A DNA stretch of 64,000 bases from Jiangella asiatica (GCF_004349065.1 NZ_SMKZ01000011.1:83328-147327), one strand, 5' to 3'. Counted from the stretch's first letter, positions 1-8,303 are shown. Numbers and translations are program-made. Notes: generated by a model not told the origin, from the letters alone.

Positions 1-492
1 CACCCTGAGATCGCCGCCTGGCTGCGCCGCGTGTCACCACGATGGCTGCTCGCGAGCTCGACGGGCTCCGCCTTGCTGGCGGCGGCCGGCCTGCTCGACG
101 ACGCCACCGCGGCAACCCATTGGCTGGCCGGTCCGCTCCTCGAACACTACGGAGCGCACCCGTCGCACGAGCGACTGGTCGTTGACGGCCCGGTCATCAC
201 CTGCTCTGGGGGCCCGGCCGCGTTCCAAGCCGCGCTGATCGTCGCCAGGACCTACGGAGGAGCTGAGCTCGTCACTCGAATCGGCGCTACCACAGCCACC
301 GCCCGCCAGGACCCCGCCCGGCCGACGCGCCGCAACCTCTGGGCACGCCTGGGCGACGTGATCCGAGGGCGTGACCCCGCACCACCAGGGTCACCGCAGC
401 AGACCGCACTCGAACGCGCACTCAGCGAGGTCGACCCCCTCGATCTCGGGGAGTTCACCGTGCTTCCCGACCGGCGCGGCGACGAACGCTGA
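1..492 (+). CDS. DJ-1/PfpI-family protein, 3' part (cut by window edge)
   Basis: The reading frame is open from base 1 and in phase with a GTG at 31, so the true start lies upstream of the window. The visible part matches the middle and end of DJ-1/PfpI (class I glutamine amidotransferase-like) domains: a turn ASSTGSALLAAAGLL at the nucleophile elbow, then ATHW and a strand/helix ending in GGPAAFQAALIVARTYGG. In most family members the elbow reads CTG with a catalytic cysteine; here the cysteine position is serine. The last 70 residues are low-complexity and show no AraC-type helix-turn-helix, so this is probably a stand-alone DJ-1-like protein rather than a GlxA-type activator. Its biochemical role cannot be given. 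Confidence 0.7.
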   Translation, partial: HPEIAAWLRRVSPRWLLASSTGSALLAAAGLLDDATAATHWLAGPLLEHYGAHPSHERLVVDGPVITCSGGPAAFQAALIVARTYGGAELVTRIGATTATARQDPARPTRRNLWARLGDVIRGRDPAPPGSPQQTALERALSEVDPLDLGEFTVLPDRRGDER

Positions 493-828
493 GGCCGCGT
501 CGTACTGGATCGTCGAAGGTGACCGACCTCGTCCGAGGCGACGCGGCGTGTCGTGCATCCGCGGCGCCGCAGGCCGCCGACGTGATCAGTCCTCTCTCCC
601 GCGGTCATCGTCGTACGCGGTCTCCGACCGTCGCGCTCGGTGGCATCAGTGTCGCGCGGTCAGCTCACCCACGCACCCATCGTGTATGCCAGCCAGACCC
701 GCCTGCGAGGATCGCCTCGACGACCACGCGAAGCTGGATCAGCTGAGAACATGCTGTGAAGCCGCTCGTCGCGGCCCACCGGCAAGCGGATGCCTGGTAG
801 AACGAGCCGGAGGCGGAACGGGGGTCCG
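493..828. other. 336-bp intergenic stretch
   Basis: Open frames here are overlaps of flanking genes in other phases, and I recognise no protein, RNA gene or strong hairpin. The promoter of the two-component pair starting at 829 should lie in its right half, but no convincing -35/-10 pair is visible. Confidence 0.5.
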
Positions 829-1479
829 ATGCGAGTGCTGGTTGTCGAGGACGAGCGGGCCTTGGCGGACATGCTGGCGAAGGGGCTGCGCCGGGAGGCG
901 ATGGCGGTCGACGTCGCGTACGACGGTGACGAGGCGTTGGAGAAGCTGGCAGTCAACGACTACGACGTGCTCGTGCTGGACCGTGACTTGCCTGGCGTGC
1001 ATGGCGATGCCGTCTGCCGGACGGTCGTGGAGCGGGACGTGCGTACCCGGATCCTCATCCTCACCGCGGCGACGAACCTGCGCGACCGGGTCGACGGGCT
1101 GCACCTCGGTGCTGACGACTATCTGGGCAAGCCGTTCGAGTACGAAGAGCTCCTGGCCCGCGTCCACGCCCTCGCACGGCGCGCCGAGCCACGTCGTCCG
1201 CCAGTGCTCGAACACCGGGGCCTCGTCGTCGATGTGGCCCGCCGGGTGGTCACCCGGGACGGCCGGCGCCTCTCGCTGACCAGCCAGGAGTTCGCCGTGC
1301 TGACCGTGCTCGTGGAGGCTCGCGGCGCCGTCGTGAGCGCGGAGGAGCTGCTAGAGCGCGCCTGGGACGAGCACGCAGACCCGTTCACGAACGCGGTGCG
1401 CGTCTGCGTCAGCAAGCTGCGCGCCAAGCTGGGTGAGCCGCTGATCGAGACCGTGCCCCGGGCCGGGTACCGGATCTGA
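829..1479 (+). CDS. OmpR/PhoB-family DNA-binding response regulator
   Basis: This is a 216-residue response regulator. The receiver domain (about 1-115) opens with MRVLVVEDE; the acidic pocket is E7/D8, the predicted phosphoacceptor is D51 in LVLDRDLPG, and the conserved lysine is K101 in GKPF. A winged-helix Trans_reg_C domain follows (about 125-216), ending in VPRAGYRI, as is usual for the family. ATG 829 is preferred to ATG 790 because the receiver starts immediately after it; a G-rich stretch at 820-824 and GGAGG at 809-813 lie upstream. It is followed after one base by the histidine kinase at 1481, so the two form an operon and a cognate pair. The signal and target promoters are unknown. 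Confidence 0.93.
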   Translation: MRVLVVEDERALADMLAKGLRREAMAVDVAYDGDEALEKLAVNDYDVLVLDRDLPGVHGDAVCRTVVERDVRTRILILTAATNLRDRVDGLHLGADDYLGKPFEYEELLARVHALARRAEPRRPPVLEHRGLVVDVARRVVTRDGRRLSLTSQEFAVLTVLVEARGAVVSAEELLERAWDEHADPFTNAVRVCVSKLRAKLGEPLIETVPRAGYRI

Positions 1480-1480
1480 G

Positions 1481-2638
1481 ATGGGTTGGCGCCGGCTGAG
1501 ACGGACGACAGTGCGGGTCCGGCTCACCGCCCTGTACGGCGGTCTTGTGCTCGTGTCGGGGCTGGTGCTCCTGACCGTCGTCTATGTGCTCGTGCGGGGA
1601 ACCCTCACCACCCAGTCGATCATCGACGGCGTCGACGAACCGGACCGTCCTGGGTCGTCCGGATCGCCTACCGGCCAGCCGGAGCCGCCTGACATGCAGG
1701 ACGGCTGGCTGCCGGGCGTCGCGGCGAGCGCACGGGAGGCAGCCCTGGACAACATCCTGCTCTCGTCGACGCTGGCTGTCGCCGTACTCGCGGCGCTGTC
1801 CGTCGCCGTGGGGTGGTGGGTGGCCGGTCGCGTGCTGCGCAGGCTGCACCGAGTCACGGCCACCGCACGGGACCTGTCCTGGCAAGACCTGCGCCGCCGT
1901 ATCGCCATGGACGGGCCGCGGGACGAGCTGAAGGAGCTGGCGGACACCTTCGACGAGTTGCTCTCGCGGTTGGACCAGGCGTTCGACGCCCAACGGCGCT
2001 TCGCCGCCAACGCGGCGCACGAGCTGCGCACCCCGCTGGCCATCGAGCGCACGGCGATCCAGGTGGGCCTCCGTGATCCAACGCCGGATCAGCTGCGGGA
2101 GGTTCGGGACCAGCTGCTGGAGACCAACCGGCGATCGGAGCGCCTGATCGACGGACTCATCGTCCTGGCGAGAGGCGACGCCGGCCTGGCCACCCGTGAG
2201 CCGGTCGATCTGGCCGTGGTGGTCGACGACGTCACCGAGCGCTTCGCAGCTCTCGCGGCCGAGCACGAGGTGACTGTCGCCGTCGACGCCCGACCCGTGA
2301 GGCTGGCCGGTGACTCCGCACTGCTCGACCAGCTGGTGAGCAACCTCGTCCAGAACGCGATCCGCTACAACCACCCGGGCGGACGGGTCGCGGTGCGCAC
2401 GCTGACGCCGGTCGGCGTTGAAGTGACCAACACCGGTCCGCGGGTGCCGGCAGGCGACGTGGACCGGCTGTTCGAGCCGTTCCAGAGGGGCAACGCCACC
2501 AGGACCGGCTCTAACAGCGGCGCCGGGCTCGGGCTCTCGATCGTCCGGGCCATCGCCCATGCCCACGCGGGCGTCATCACCGCCACGCCGAACCCGGCCG
2601 GCGGGCTGACCATCCACGTCATCCTGCCCAGCAGCTGA
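1481..2638 (+). CDS. Two-component sensor histidine kinase (HAMP-HisKA-HATPase)
   Basis: A 385-residue membrane kinase partnered with the regulator directly upstream. Transmembrane helix 1 spans about 15-38 and helix 2 about 91-118, enclosing a short (about 50 residue) extracytoplasmic loop rich in Pro, Ser and Gly. HAMP follows (about 118-170), then the H-box AANAAHELRTPLA with predicted phosphorylated H180, an N-box (NLVQNAIRYNHPGG) and a G-box (GAGLGLSIVRAIAHAHAG). The small sensor loop resembles CutS-like actinobacterial kinases, so sensing may be at the membrane. Its 3' end overlaps the convergent serine hydrolase gene by 20 bp. Confidence 0.93.
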   Translation: MGWRRLRRTTVRVRLTALYGGLVLVSGLVLLTVVYVLVRGTLTTQSIIDGVDEPDRPGSSGSPTGQPEPPDMQDGWLPGVAASAREAALDNILLSSTLAVAVLAALSVAVGWWVAGRVLRRLHRVTATARDLSWQDLRRRIAMDGPRDELKELADTFDELLSRLDQAFDAQRRFAANAAHELRTPLAIERTAIQVGLRDPTPDQLREVRDQLLETNRRSERLIDGLIVLARGDAGLATREPVDLAVVVDDVTERFAALAAEHEVTVAVDARPVRLAGDSALLDQLVSNLVQNAIRYNHPGGRVAVRTLTPVGVEVTNTGPRVPAGDVDRLFEPFQRGNATRTGSNSGAGLGLSIVRAIAHAHAGVITATPNPAGGLTIHVILPSS

Positions 2639-3863
2639 CCTCGCGAGCGACGTCGAGGAAGGCGGCCGACGGGTCTGCCGTCCCCCCTTCTCGACGCGGG
2701 AAGCCGGTGTAGCACACCACGATGCTCAGCCGGCCATCCGCGCTGCACATCGCGGTATTCATGTAGCCGTGGGTCTGCCCGCCGTGGCCCCACGTGCTGT
2801 CGCCCGTCGCGTGGTCGAACCGCTGCAGCCCGAGGCCGTAGTCCTGCCCGTCCGGGCCGCCAGCAAACGGCAGTGCGCCGAGCGGGGTCTTCATCTCGGT
2901 CAGCCAGCGCGGTGGCAGCAGCCGGCCGGTCATAAGGGCCTGGAAGAACCGGCTGACGTCGGTCATGGTCGACACCAACCCGCCACCGGCCCAGCCCTGC
3001 TCGTACCGGATGCTGACGTCCACCCATTCCCGTGCCCGGTCGTTGAAGTGGCCGTAGCCGTGCAGGAACGGCGCCGGTAGCTCTCGCCCCTCCGGCACCG
3101 ACGTGTGGCGCAACCCCAACGGATCGGTGATCCGGCGTTGCAGCTCGTCGACGTACGGCCGCCCGGTGACCCGCTCGAGCACCAAGCCCAGGACGATGTA
3201 GTTCGTGGTGCAGTAGTCGAAGTGCTCGCCCGGCTGGAACCTCATGCCCTCGCCGACCGCCAGGTCGACCAGGTCACGGGGCGCGATCGGGGCGCGGGTC
3301 GCGTCGAAGAACTCGCGGTAGGAGGCGTATCCGGGTCGCAGCGTCGGGCTCAGCAGCGTCGTGTAGTCGACCAGGCCGCTCGACATGCCGAGAAGATGGC
3401 GGACGGTCATCTGATCGTCGGCGGGCACGACGTCGGGCAGGTGCCGACCGACGGGGTCGTCCAGCTTCAGGCGGCCCTCGTCCGCCAGCTGCAGCACCAT
3501 GGTGGCGGTGAACGTCTTGCCGACGCTACCGAACCGGAACCGGTAGTCCACGCCTGAGCGGGCCAGCTGCCGTCGTTCCCAGTCCGCGTATCCCGCAGCG
3601 CCGCGCCAGCGCATCGCGTTCGCCACGACCAGCCCGGTCGCGCCCACCGGTTCCAGCGCCGGATCGTCCGAGCCACCCACCATGGCGCGCAACGCGGCGT
3701 CGAGCTCACTCTCACTCTGGCGCTTTCGCGTACCGCCCGCTGCGGCAACCGCTCGCGACATCGTCGGCACGCCGACCGCGACCGCGCCGGAGACGCCCGC
3801 GAGGCCCATGACGAGCAGGCGGCGTCGCGTCACCACATCACGATCGAACCGCTGGTACATCAT
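2619..3863 (-). CDS. Tat-exported serine hydrolase (class C beta-lactamase / DD-peptidase fold)
   Basis: A 414-residue protein with a twin-arginine signal: RRRLLVMG near residues 13-20, then a hydrophobic stretch to about residue 42. The nucleophile motif SxxK is S113-V-G-K116, and the third motif appears as WGHGG near the C-terminus, typical of R61-type DD-peptidases and esterases of this fold. The second motif, normally Y-S/A-N, reads Y217-C-T219, so the usual asparagine is missing. The start is ATG 3863 (a second ATG follows at 3860), preceded by GGAAGGAA at good spacing; an earlier in-frame start at 3923 would bury the Tat signal. It could be a carboxypeptidase, esterase or amidase of the cell envelope; substrate unknown. 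Confidence 0.85.
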   Translation of the reverse strand: MMYQRFDRDVVTRRRLLVMGLAGVSGAVAVGVPTMSRAVAAAGGTRKRQSESELDAALRAMVGGSDDPALEPVGATGLVVANAMRWRGAAGYADWERRQLARSGVDYRFRFGSVGKTFTATMVLQLADEGRLKLDDPVGRHLPDVVPADDQMTVRHLLGMSSGLVDYTTLLSPTLRPGYASYREFFDATRAPIAPRDLVDLAVGEGMRFQPGEHFDYCTTNYIVLGLVLERVTGRPYVDELQRRITDPLGLRHTSVPEGRELPAPFLHGYGHFNDRAREWVDVSIRYEQGWAGGGLVSTMTDVSRFFQALMTGRLLPPRWLTEMKTPLGALPFAGGPDGQDYGLGLQRFDHATGDSTWGHGGQTHGYMNTAMCSADGRLSIVVCYTGFPRREGGTADPSAAFLDVAREVSCWAG

Positions 3864-4056
3864 CCATTTCCTTCCGCCGGTGACATGAACACCACCAGCA
3901 AAGACGACGGGATGTTTCCACAACCTTTCGCGATGCCCGGTCAGGTGGGCGTCAGCCGACCATCGAGGTCACCGCGCTTCGCGCGGCCGACCAGGTCGTC
4001 GAACTGGCCCGGGCTCATCTGGACCCGGTGCCCGAAGCCGTAGGCTCGTCCTCGCG

Positions 4057-4842
4057 TCAGCGGCGGGCGACGACGAGCCAGGCGCGGGCGTCGAAGATCA
4101 CGCCCTCCGGGGTCGCGTGCGCGGCCAGCTGCGCACGCAGGCGCTCCCGGGCGCGTTCGAGATCGGCACCGGCGAACCGGCCGAGGGCCCTGCGCGGATC
4201 CCGCAGTTGCAACACCGCGTCGAACGCCGCGTCGACGTCCGCGCCGTACCAGACCGGTCGCGACAACTCCGAGAACTCGACGTCGCCGAAGCCCGCTGAC
4301 TCCAGCAGCGAGCGGGTCGACACACGATCGGCGAGAGAGAACGGGCCGTCGTCACTGGGTGCCGGACCCGCGCCGCTCAGGATGGCGTCGATCAGCGGAC
4401 CCGACCACTCGTTGGCGGCGCGTTCGCGCCAGACGGTCATCACAAGGCGGCCGCCGGGTCTGGTCGCCCGCGCGAGATTCGTGAACGCCACCACGGGTTC
4501 GGCGAAGAACATCGTCCCAAACCGGCTCATCACCACGTCGAAATCCGCATCGGGGAACGGGTGCGCCTGCGCGTCCGCGACGTCGAACGCGACGTTGCGC
4601 AAGCCCTCGAGATCGGCGAGCTCGCGCGCCTGCTCGATCCGCGTCCGCGAGAGGTCGACGCCGATCACGAAACCGTCGGTCGCGATCCTGGCCGCGTCGC
4701 GAGTGGGGCGACCGCTGCCGCAGCCGACGTCGAGCACCCGATCCCCTTTCCGGATGCCGAGCGCGGCACGGAAGAGCGGGTCGAGATGACGCATTTCACC
4801 GTCGTAGTCGAAGGCCACGGCGTCGACGCTAGCGAGGTTCAC
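4057..4842 (-). CDS. Class I SAM-dependent methyltransferase
   Basis: 261 residues, GTG start at 4842. The SAM-binding motif I is VLDVGCGSGRPTRDAA (about 37-52), followed by an acidic motif II (IGVDLS) and a motif typical of UbiE/Methyltransf_11-25 enzymes (FDVVMSRFGTMFFAEP). The C-terminal half (about 165-261) matches the extension seen in small-molecule methyltransferases that end in ARAWLVVARR. It is a soluble cytosolic enzyme whose acceptor cannot be inferred. The neighbours (serine hydrolase downstream, sigma factor upstream, both minus strand) are separated by gaps of about 190-220 bp and do not suggest a shared pathway. Confidence 0.88.
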   Translation of the reverse strand: MNLASVDAVAFDYDGEMRHLDPLFRAALGIRKGDRVLDVGCGSGRPTRDAARIATDGFVIGVDLSRTRIEQARELADLEGLRNVAFDVADAQAHPFPDADFDVVMSRFGTMFFAEPVVAFTNLARATRPGGRLVMTVWRERAANEWSGPLIDAILSGAGPAPSDDGPFSLADRVSTRSLLESAGFGDVEFSELSRPVWYGADVDAAFDAVLQLRDPRRALGRFAGADLERARERLRAQLAAHATPEGVIFDARAWLVVARR

Positions 4843-4930
4843 GCGACGGGGCCATCGCCCGGCGGCATGCCTACCTCAGGCCGTCTCGCCGTGACGCAAC
4901 CAGCGATGACCGGGGGTCGCGAGAGAGAAC

Positions 4931-5060
4931 CAGTGGTTGAACTGCGTCGTGATGGGTCAGTGTCTCACCGTGCCCATCGGCACCGGCGACGACGGGATGC
5001 CCGGTGCCGTGCAGATCGTCGGGCCGAGGTTCGGCGAGTCGGCGGTCTACCGCGCCGGCG
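4931..5060 (+). pseudogene. Relic of an amidase-signature gene, 3' end only
   Basis: Between the methyltransferase and the sigma factor, the plus strand encodes LTVPIGTGDDGMPG followed by AVQIVGPRFGESAVYRA. This is the conserved C-terminal block of GatA-type amidases (usual form: PALTVPxGxxxDGLPVGVQIVGPRF). The preceding residues (LNCVVMGQ) also fit the family. No N-terminal half, Gly/Ser-rich signature or plausible start exists upstream: only 90 bp separate it from the methyltransferase start. The frame then runs on without family resemblance into the 3' end of the opposing sigma-factor gene. It looks like a leftover from a deletion. Confidence 0.6.
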
Positions 5061-5063
5061 CCG

Positions 5064-5957
5064 TCAGTCCAGGTCGGGGATCCGTCCGAGCTTGTCCGGG
5101 TTGCGCACCCCGTCGATCGCGGTGATCCGCCCGGCGTCGACCGTGAACGCGATGACCGTCACCACGCCGTCGTCCCCGTTGCGGATCACCAGTCCCGGAG
5201 CGCCGTTGACGTCGACGGGACGCGCGTCGAACGGGTCTTGGCCGTAGTGGACCAGCGCGGAGGCCACCCGGCCAGCTCCTCGCACGATGCGCGGCAGGGT
5301 GGCGACCTTGCCGCCCCCGTCGCTGCGCAGTACGACGTCCGGGTCGAGCAGCGCGATGAGCCCGGGGAGGTCGCCGGCCTCGCAGGCGGCCGTGAACGCC
5401 TCGACCAGATCCCGCTGCTCAGCTGCCGTGGCCGGCGTCCGCGGTCGGCCGTCCTCGACGTGCCGGCGTGCCCGTGAGGCGAGCTGGCGTACCGCCGTCG
5501 GCGTGCGGCCGACGACCTCGGCGATCTCGGGGAAGGGGACGCCGAAGACGTCGTGCAGCACGAACGCGGTGCGCTCGGCGGGCGAGAGCTGCTCCAGGAC
5601 GACGAGCAGCGCCATGCTCACCGACTCGTCCAACGTCACCCGCTCGGCCGGGTCGTGCGACCGGGCCTCCACCAGTGGTTCGGGCAGCCACGTTCCGACG
5701 TACTGTTCCCGGCGCGCCCGCGCGCTGCCCAGGGCGTCGAGCGCCAGCCTGCTGACCGTCGTCGTCAGCCAGGCGGCGAGATCGCGGATCGTACCCGGGT
5801 CGTCCAGGCCCCGCAGCCGCAGCCACGCCTCCTGCACGCAGTCCTCGGCATCGATCAGCGAACCCGTGGTGGCGTAGGCCACCCGCAGCAGCCGCGACCG
5901 GTTGGCTTCGAACGCCCGCGCCAGCGACTCCTCCGCGTCCCGCACTCCCCTACCCAT
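5064..5957 (-). CDS. sigJ: ECF41-family RNA polymerase sigma factor with SnoaL-like C-terminal domain
   Basis: 297 residues from ATG 5957. Sigma-70 region 2 (about 9-75) and region 4 (about 120-170, SPAERTAFVLHDVFGV and IAEVVGRTPTAVRQLASRAR) are followed by a SnoaL/NTF2-like extension. The three ECF41 signatures are all present: WLPEPL (90-95) in the linker, DGGGK (213-217) and NPDKL (286-290). In this family the C-terminal domain, rather than an anti-sigma factor, modulates activity. A start at 5993 is excluded because it would lie inside the gene's own promoter; ATG 5957 sits almost at the predicted transcription start, implying a leaderless message. A COE-type partner gene, common next to ECF41, is absent; the divergent neighbour is an MMPL transporter. 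Confidence 0.92.
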   Translation of the reverse strand: MGRGVRDAEESLARAFEANRSRLLRVAYATTGSLIDAEDCVQEAWLRLRGLDDPGTIRDLAAWLTTTVSRLALDALGSARARREQYVGTWLPEPLVEARSHDPAERVTLDESVSMALLVVLEQLSPAERTAFVLHDVFGVPFPEIAEVVGRTPTAVRQLASRARRHVEDGRPRTPATAAEQRDLVEAFTAACEAGDLPGLIALLDPDVVLRSDGGGKVATLPRIVRGAGRVASALVHYGQDPFDARPVDVNGAPGLVIRNGDDGVVTVIAFTVDAGRITAIDGVRNPDKLGRIPDLD

Positions 5958-5965
5958 GCCCTGTT

Positions 5966-5992
5966 GACGACGTAGCCCGTCCCGGTGTGACA
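5966..5992 (-). promoter_or_regulatory. ECF41-type promoter for the sigma-factor gene (autoregulation)
   Basis: Read on the minus strand, TGTCACA (5992-5986), a 16-base spacer and CGTC (5969-5966) match the ECF41 consensus exactly. The predicted start of transcription, about 7 bases on, falls at about 5959, next to ATG 5957. This implies positive autoregulation by the encoded sigma factor. Confidence 0.85.
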
Positions 5993-6015
5993 CGGCCGCC
6001 TCCCGGCGAGGTCGA

Positions 6016-6042
6016 TGTCACACCCCGTCAGGCTACGTCGTC
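6016..6042 (+). promoter_or_regulatory. ECF41-type promoter for the MMPL transporter gene
   Basis: TGTCACA (6016-6022), 16-base spacer, CGTC (6039-6042): an exact match to the ECF41 consensus. Transcription should start at about 6049, giving a leader of about 54 bases before ATG 6103. It places the transporter under the adjacent sigma factor. Confidence 0.85.
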
Positions 6043-6102
6043 AACAGGGCGCGGAGGCTCGGCCGCCCCGTGACGCCCGACAACCTTTCCGGGGAAGAGA
6101 CC

Positions 6103-8277
6103 ATGACTTTCACAGAGCTGAACCGAGGAGAGAGCACACGATCGGACCTGCCTCCGGGCGGGGTGTTCGCTCGCGTCGCCGGCTTCGCCCACCGCCGCCG
6201 ATGGCTCGGCCTCCTCCTGTGGGTCGCCGTGCTGGCCGGCGTCTGGACCGCTGCCTCGGTCGCCGGCGACGACTACCGCAACGACTTCTCCCTCCCGGGC
6301 ACAGAGTCCCAGCAGGCGGCCGACCTGCTGGCCGAGCACGGCGCCGCCCGCGCCGGTGACACCGTCCAGATCGTCCTGCACGACGACGGCGGCCTACGCG
6401 AGCCCGGCGTCGAGCAGCGCGTGGAGGACATGCTCGACGAGATCGCCGGCCTGCCCAGGGTCGACGGCGTCCGCAGCCTGTACGACGACGAGGCCGCCAT
6501 CTCCGAGGACGGCACGATCGGCTACGCCACGGTGATGCTCGACACTCCGTCGGACGACATGCCGAGGGCTGACACCGAGCGCATCCTGGACGCCGCCCAG
6601 GAAGTCGAGGGCGACGGGCTCCGCGTCGAGCTGGGCGGCGACGCGGCCCGCCTGCTGGCCGAGGGCGGGACCGGCGCCGCCGAGGGCGCGGGCCTGCTGG
6701 CCGCGCTGGTCATCCTGGTCCTGATGTTCGGCACGGTCATTGCCGCCGGGCTGCCCATCATCATCGCGCTGTTCGCGGTCGGGTCCACCGTCGGTGTCAT
6801 CATCGTGGCGTCGCACGTCTTCACGATCGCCGAGTGGACTCCGCCGATCATGATCCTGGTCGGCCTGGGCGTGGGCATCGACTACGCACTGCTGATCTTC
6901 GCCCGGTACCGTGCCGAGCTCGTGCGGGGCAGCGAGCCGGAGCGCGCCACCGTCAATGCGATGGACGCCGCCGGCCGTTCGGTGTTCTTCGCCGGCTGCA
7001 CCGTCATCCTGGCGCTGCTCGGTCTCGTCGCCCTCGGCCTGGGCTCGCTGCAGGGCATGGCGCTGTCCGTCGCGCTGACCGTGCTGGTCACCATGCTCGC
7101 CTCCCTCACCCTGCTGCCCGCCCTGCTCGGCATCTTCGGCAGCCGCTTCGCCCGCCAGTTCACCCGCCGAGCCGAGCGGCGCACGGCCAAGGGCAAGGCC
7201 GCTGACGGCACTCGCTGGCGCCGGCTCGCGGCCGTGGTGCAGCGGCGTCCGCTGGCGGCCCTGCTGGCCGGGACGATCCTCGTCGGCGCCCTCGCCGTCT
7301 CTGCGTTGGGCGTGCGGCTCGGCTTCTCCGACGCGGGCAGCGACCCGGCCGACAGCACCGGCCGGCAAGCCTACGACCTGCTCTCCGAAGGGTTCGGCCC
7401 AGGGTTCAACGGCCCGCTGCTGGTGGTGACCGACGGCGGCGAGCAGGCCGGCGCCGCGGCCGCCACGGCGCTCCGCGACACCCCGGGCGTCCAGGCCGTC
7501 GCGGACCCGCTGCCCACACCGGACGGAGAGGCCGCGACGGTCCTCGTCTTCCCCACCTCCGCACCGCAGGACGAGGAGACCTCCGAGCTCGTGAGCACCC
7601 TGCGCGACGACGTGCTGCCGGAGCTGTCCGCGCAGAACGACGCGCAGTACTTGGTCGGCGGGCCCACGGCGGCGTCCGAGGACTACTCCGGCAAGGTCGG
7701 TGAACGCATGCCGCTGTTCATGGCCATCGTCGTCGGCCTCTCGGTCCTTCTGCTGATGGCGGTGTTCCGCTCCGTGCTCATCCCGTTGAAGGCCGCGCTG
7801 CTGAACCTGCTCAGCATCGGCGCCGCGCTGGGCGCGATGAAGCTCGTGTACCAGGACGGCTTGTTCGGCATCGAGGGCGGCCCGATCGAGGCCTACCTGC
7901 CGGTGATGATCTTCGCCATCGTCTTCGGGCTCTCCATGGACTACGAGATCTTCCTGGTCTCCCGGATGCATGAGGAATGGGTGCGATCGGAGAACAAGGA
8001 CCCGTCCCACGCCGTACGGGAGGGTCTGGCCCACACCGGCTCGGTGATCACCGCGGCGGGCTCGATCATGATCGTGATCTTCGGCGCTTTCATGCTCAGT
8101 CCGGAACGGTTGCTCCAGCAGACCGGCTTCGGCATGGCGGTGGCGATCTTCGTCGACGCGGTCATCATCCGGTGCCTGATCGTTCCGGCGGCGATGCAGC
8201 TGCTGGGTCGCCGCGCCTGGTGGATGCCGGCACCGCTGCTCCGGCTGCTGCCGAAGGTGGAGCTGGAGCGGCACTGA
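6103..8277 (+). CDS. MMPL/RND-family membrane transporter
   Basis: 724 residues with the classic MMPL layout: one helix (about 28-48), a large extracytoplasmic domain, five or six helices (about 190-360), a second helix/loop repeat, and a second helix bundle (about 540-700). Typical MMPL motifs are GLGVGIDYALLIFARYR and, in the second half, FGLSMDYEIFLVSRMHE, containing the membrane acidic residues used for proton coupling. Start ATG 6103 is preceded by GGGGAAGA (6091-6098); a GTG at 6070 is less likely. The cargo is unknown; family members export lipids, glycolipids or drugs. The ECF41 promoter suggests an envelope-stress role. Confidence 0.92.
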   Translation: MTFTELNRGESTRSDLPPGGVFARVAGFAHRRRWLGLLLWVAVLAGVWTAASVAGDDYRNDFSLPGTESQQAADLLAEHGAARAGDTVQIVLHDDGGLREPGVEQRVEDMLDEIAGLPRVDGVRSLYDDEAAISEDGTIGYATVMLDTPSDDMPRADTERILDAAQEVEGDGLRVELGGDAARLLAEGGTGAAEGAGLLAALVILVLMFGTVIAAGLPIIIALFAVGSTVGVIIVASHVFTIAEWTPPIMILVGLGVGIDYALLIFARYRAELVRGSEPERATVNAMDAAGRSVFFAGCTVILALLGLVALGLGSLQGMALSVALTVLVTMLASLTLLPALLGIFGSRFARQFTRRAERRTAKGKAADGTRWRRLAAVVQRRPLAALLAGTILVGALAVSALGVRLGFSDAGSDPADSTGRQAYDLLSEGFGPGFNGPLLVVTDGGEQAGAAAATALRDTPGVQAVADPLPTPDGEAATVLVFPTSAPQDEETSELVSTLRDDVLPELSAQNDAQYLVGGPTAASEDYSGKVGERMPLFMAIVVGLSVLLLMAVFRSVLIPLKAALLNLLSIGAALGAMKLVYQDGLFGIEGGPIEAYLPVMIFAIVFGLSMDYEIFLVSRMHEEWVRSENKDPSHAVREGLAHTGSVITAAGSIMIVIFGAFMLSPERLLQQTGFGMAVAIFVDAVIIRCLIVPAAMQLLGRRAWWMPAPLLRLLPKVELERH

Positions 8278-8288
8278 GTCAGAGGTTC

Positions 8289-8303
8289 CACCCGCCGCGG
8301 GTG
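8289..8303. terminator. Hairpin after the MMPL gene
   Basis: CACCCG-CCG-CGGGTG forms a perfect 6-bp GC-rich stem with a 3-base loop, 11 bases after the stop codon. No U-tract follows, which is common in high-GC actinobacteria. It lies between the plus-strand transporter and the convergent TetR gene. Confidence 0.5.

Larger units (their letters stand above)
5958..6050. repeat. Perfectly symmetric inverted repeat carrying two divergent ECF41 promoters
   Basis: The 20 bases at 5958-5977 are the exact reverse complement of 6031-6050, and the 8 bases at 5985-5992 that of 6016-6023, all around the same centre (6004). The arms contain the two -10 elements and the inner blocks the two -35 elements. 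The central 23 bases are not symmetric. Confidence 0.9.

Noticed and set aside
371..1279. 302-codon plus-strand frame overlapping the response regulator
   Set aside because: No domain resemblance; it crosses the intergenic region and runs out of phase through the receiver domain.
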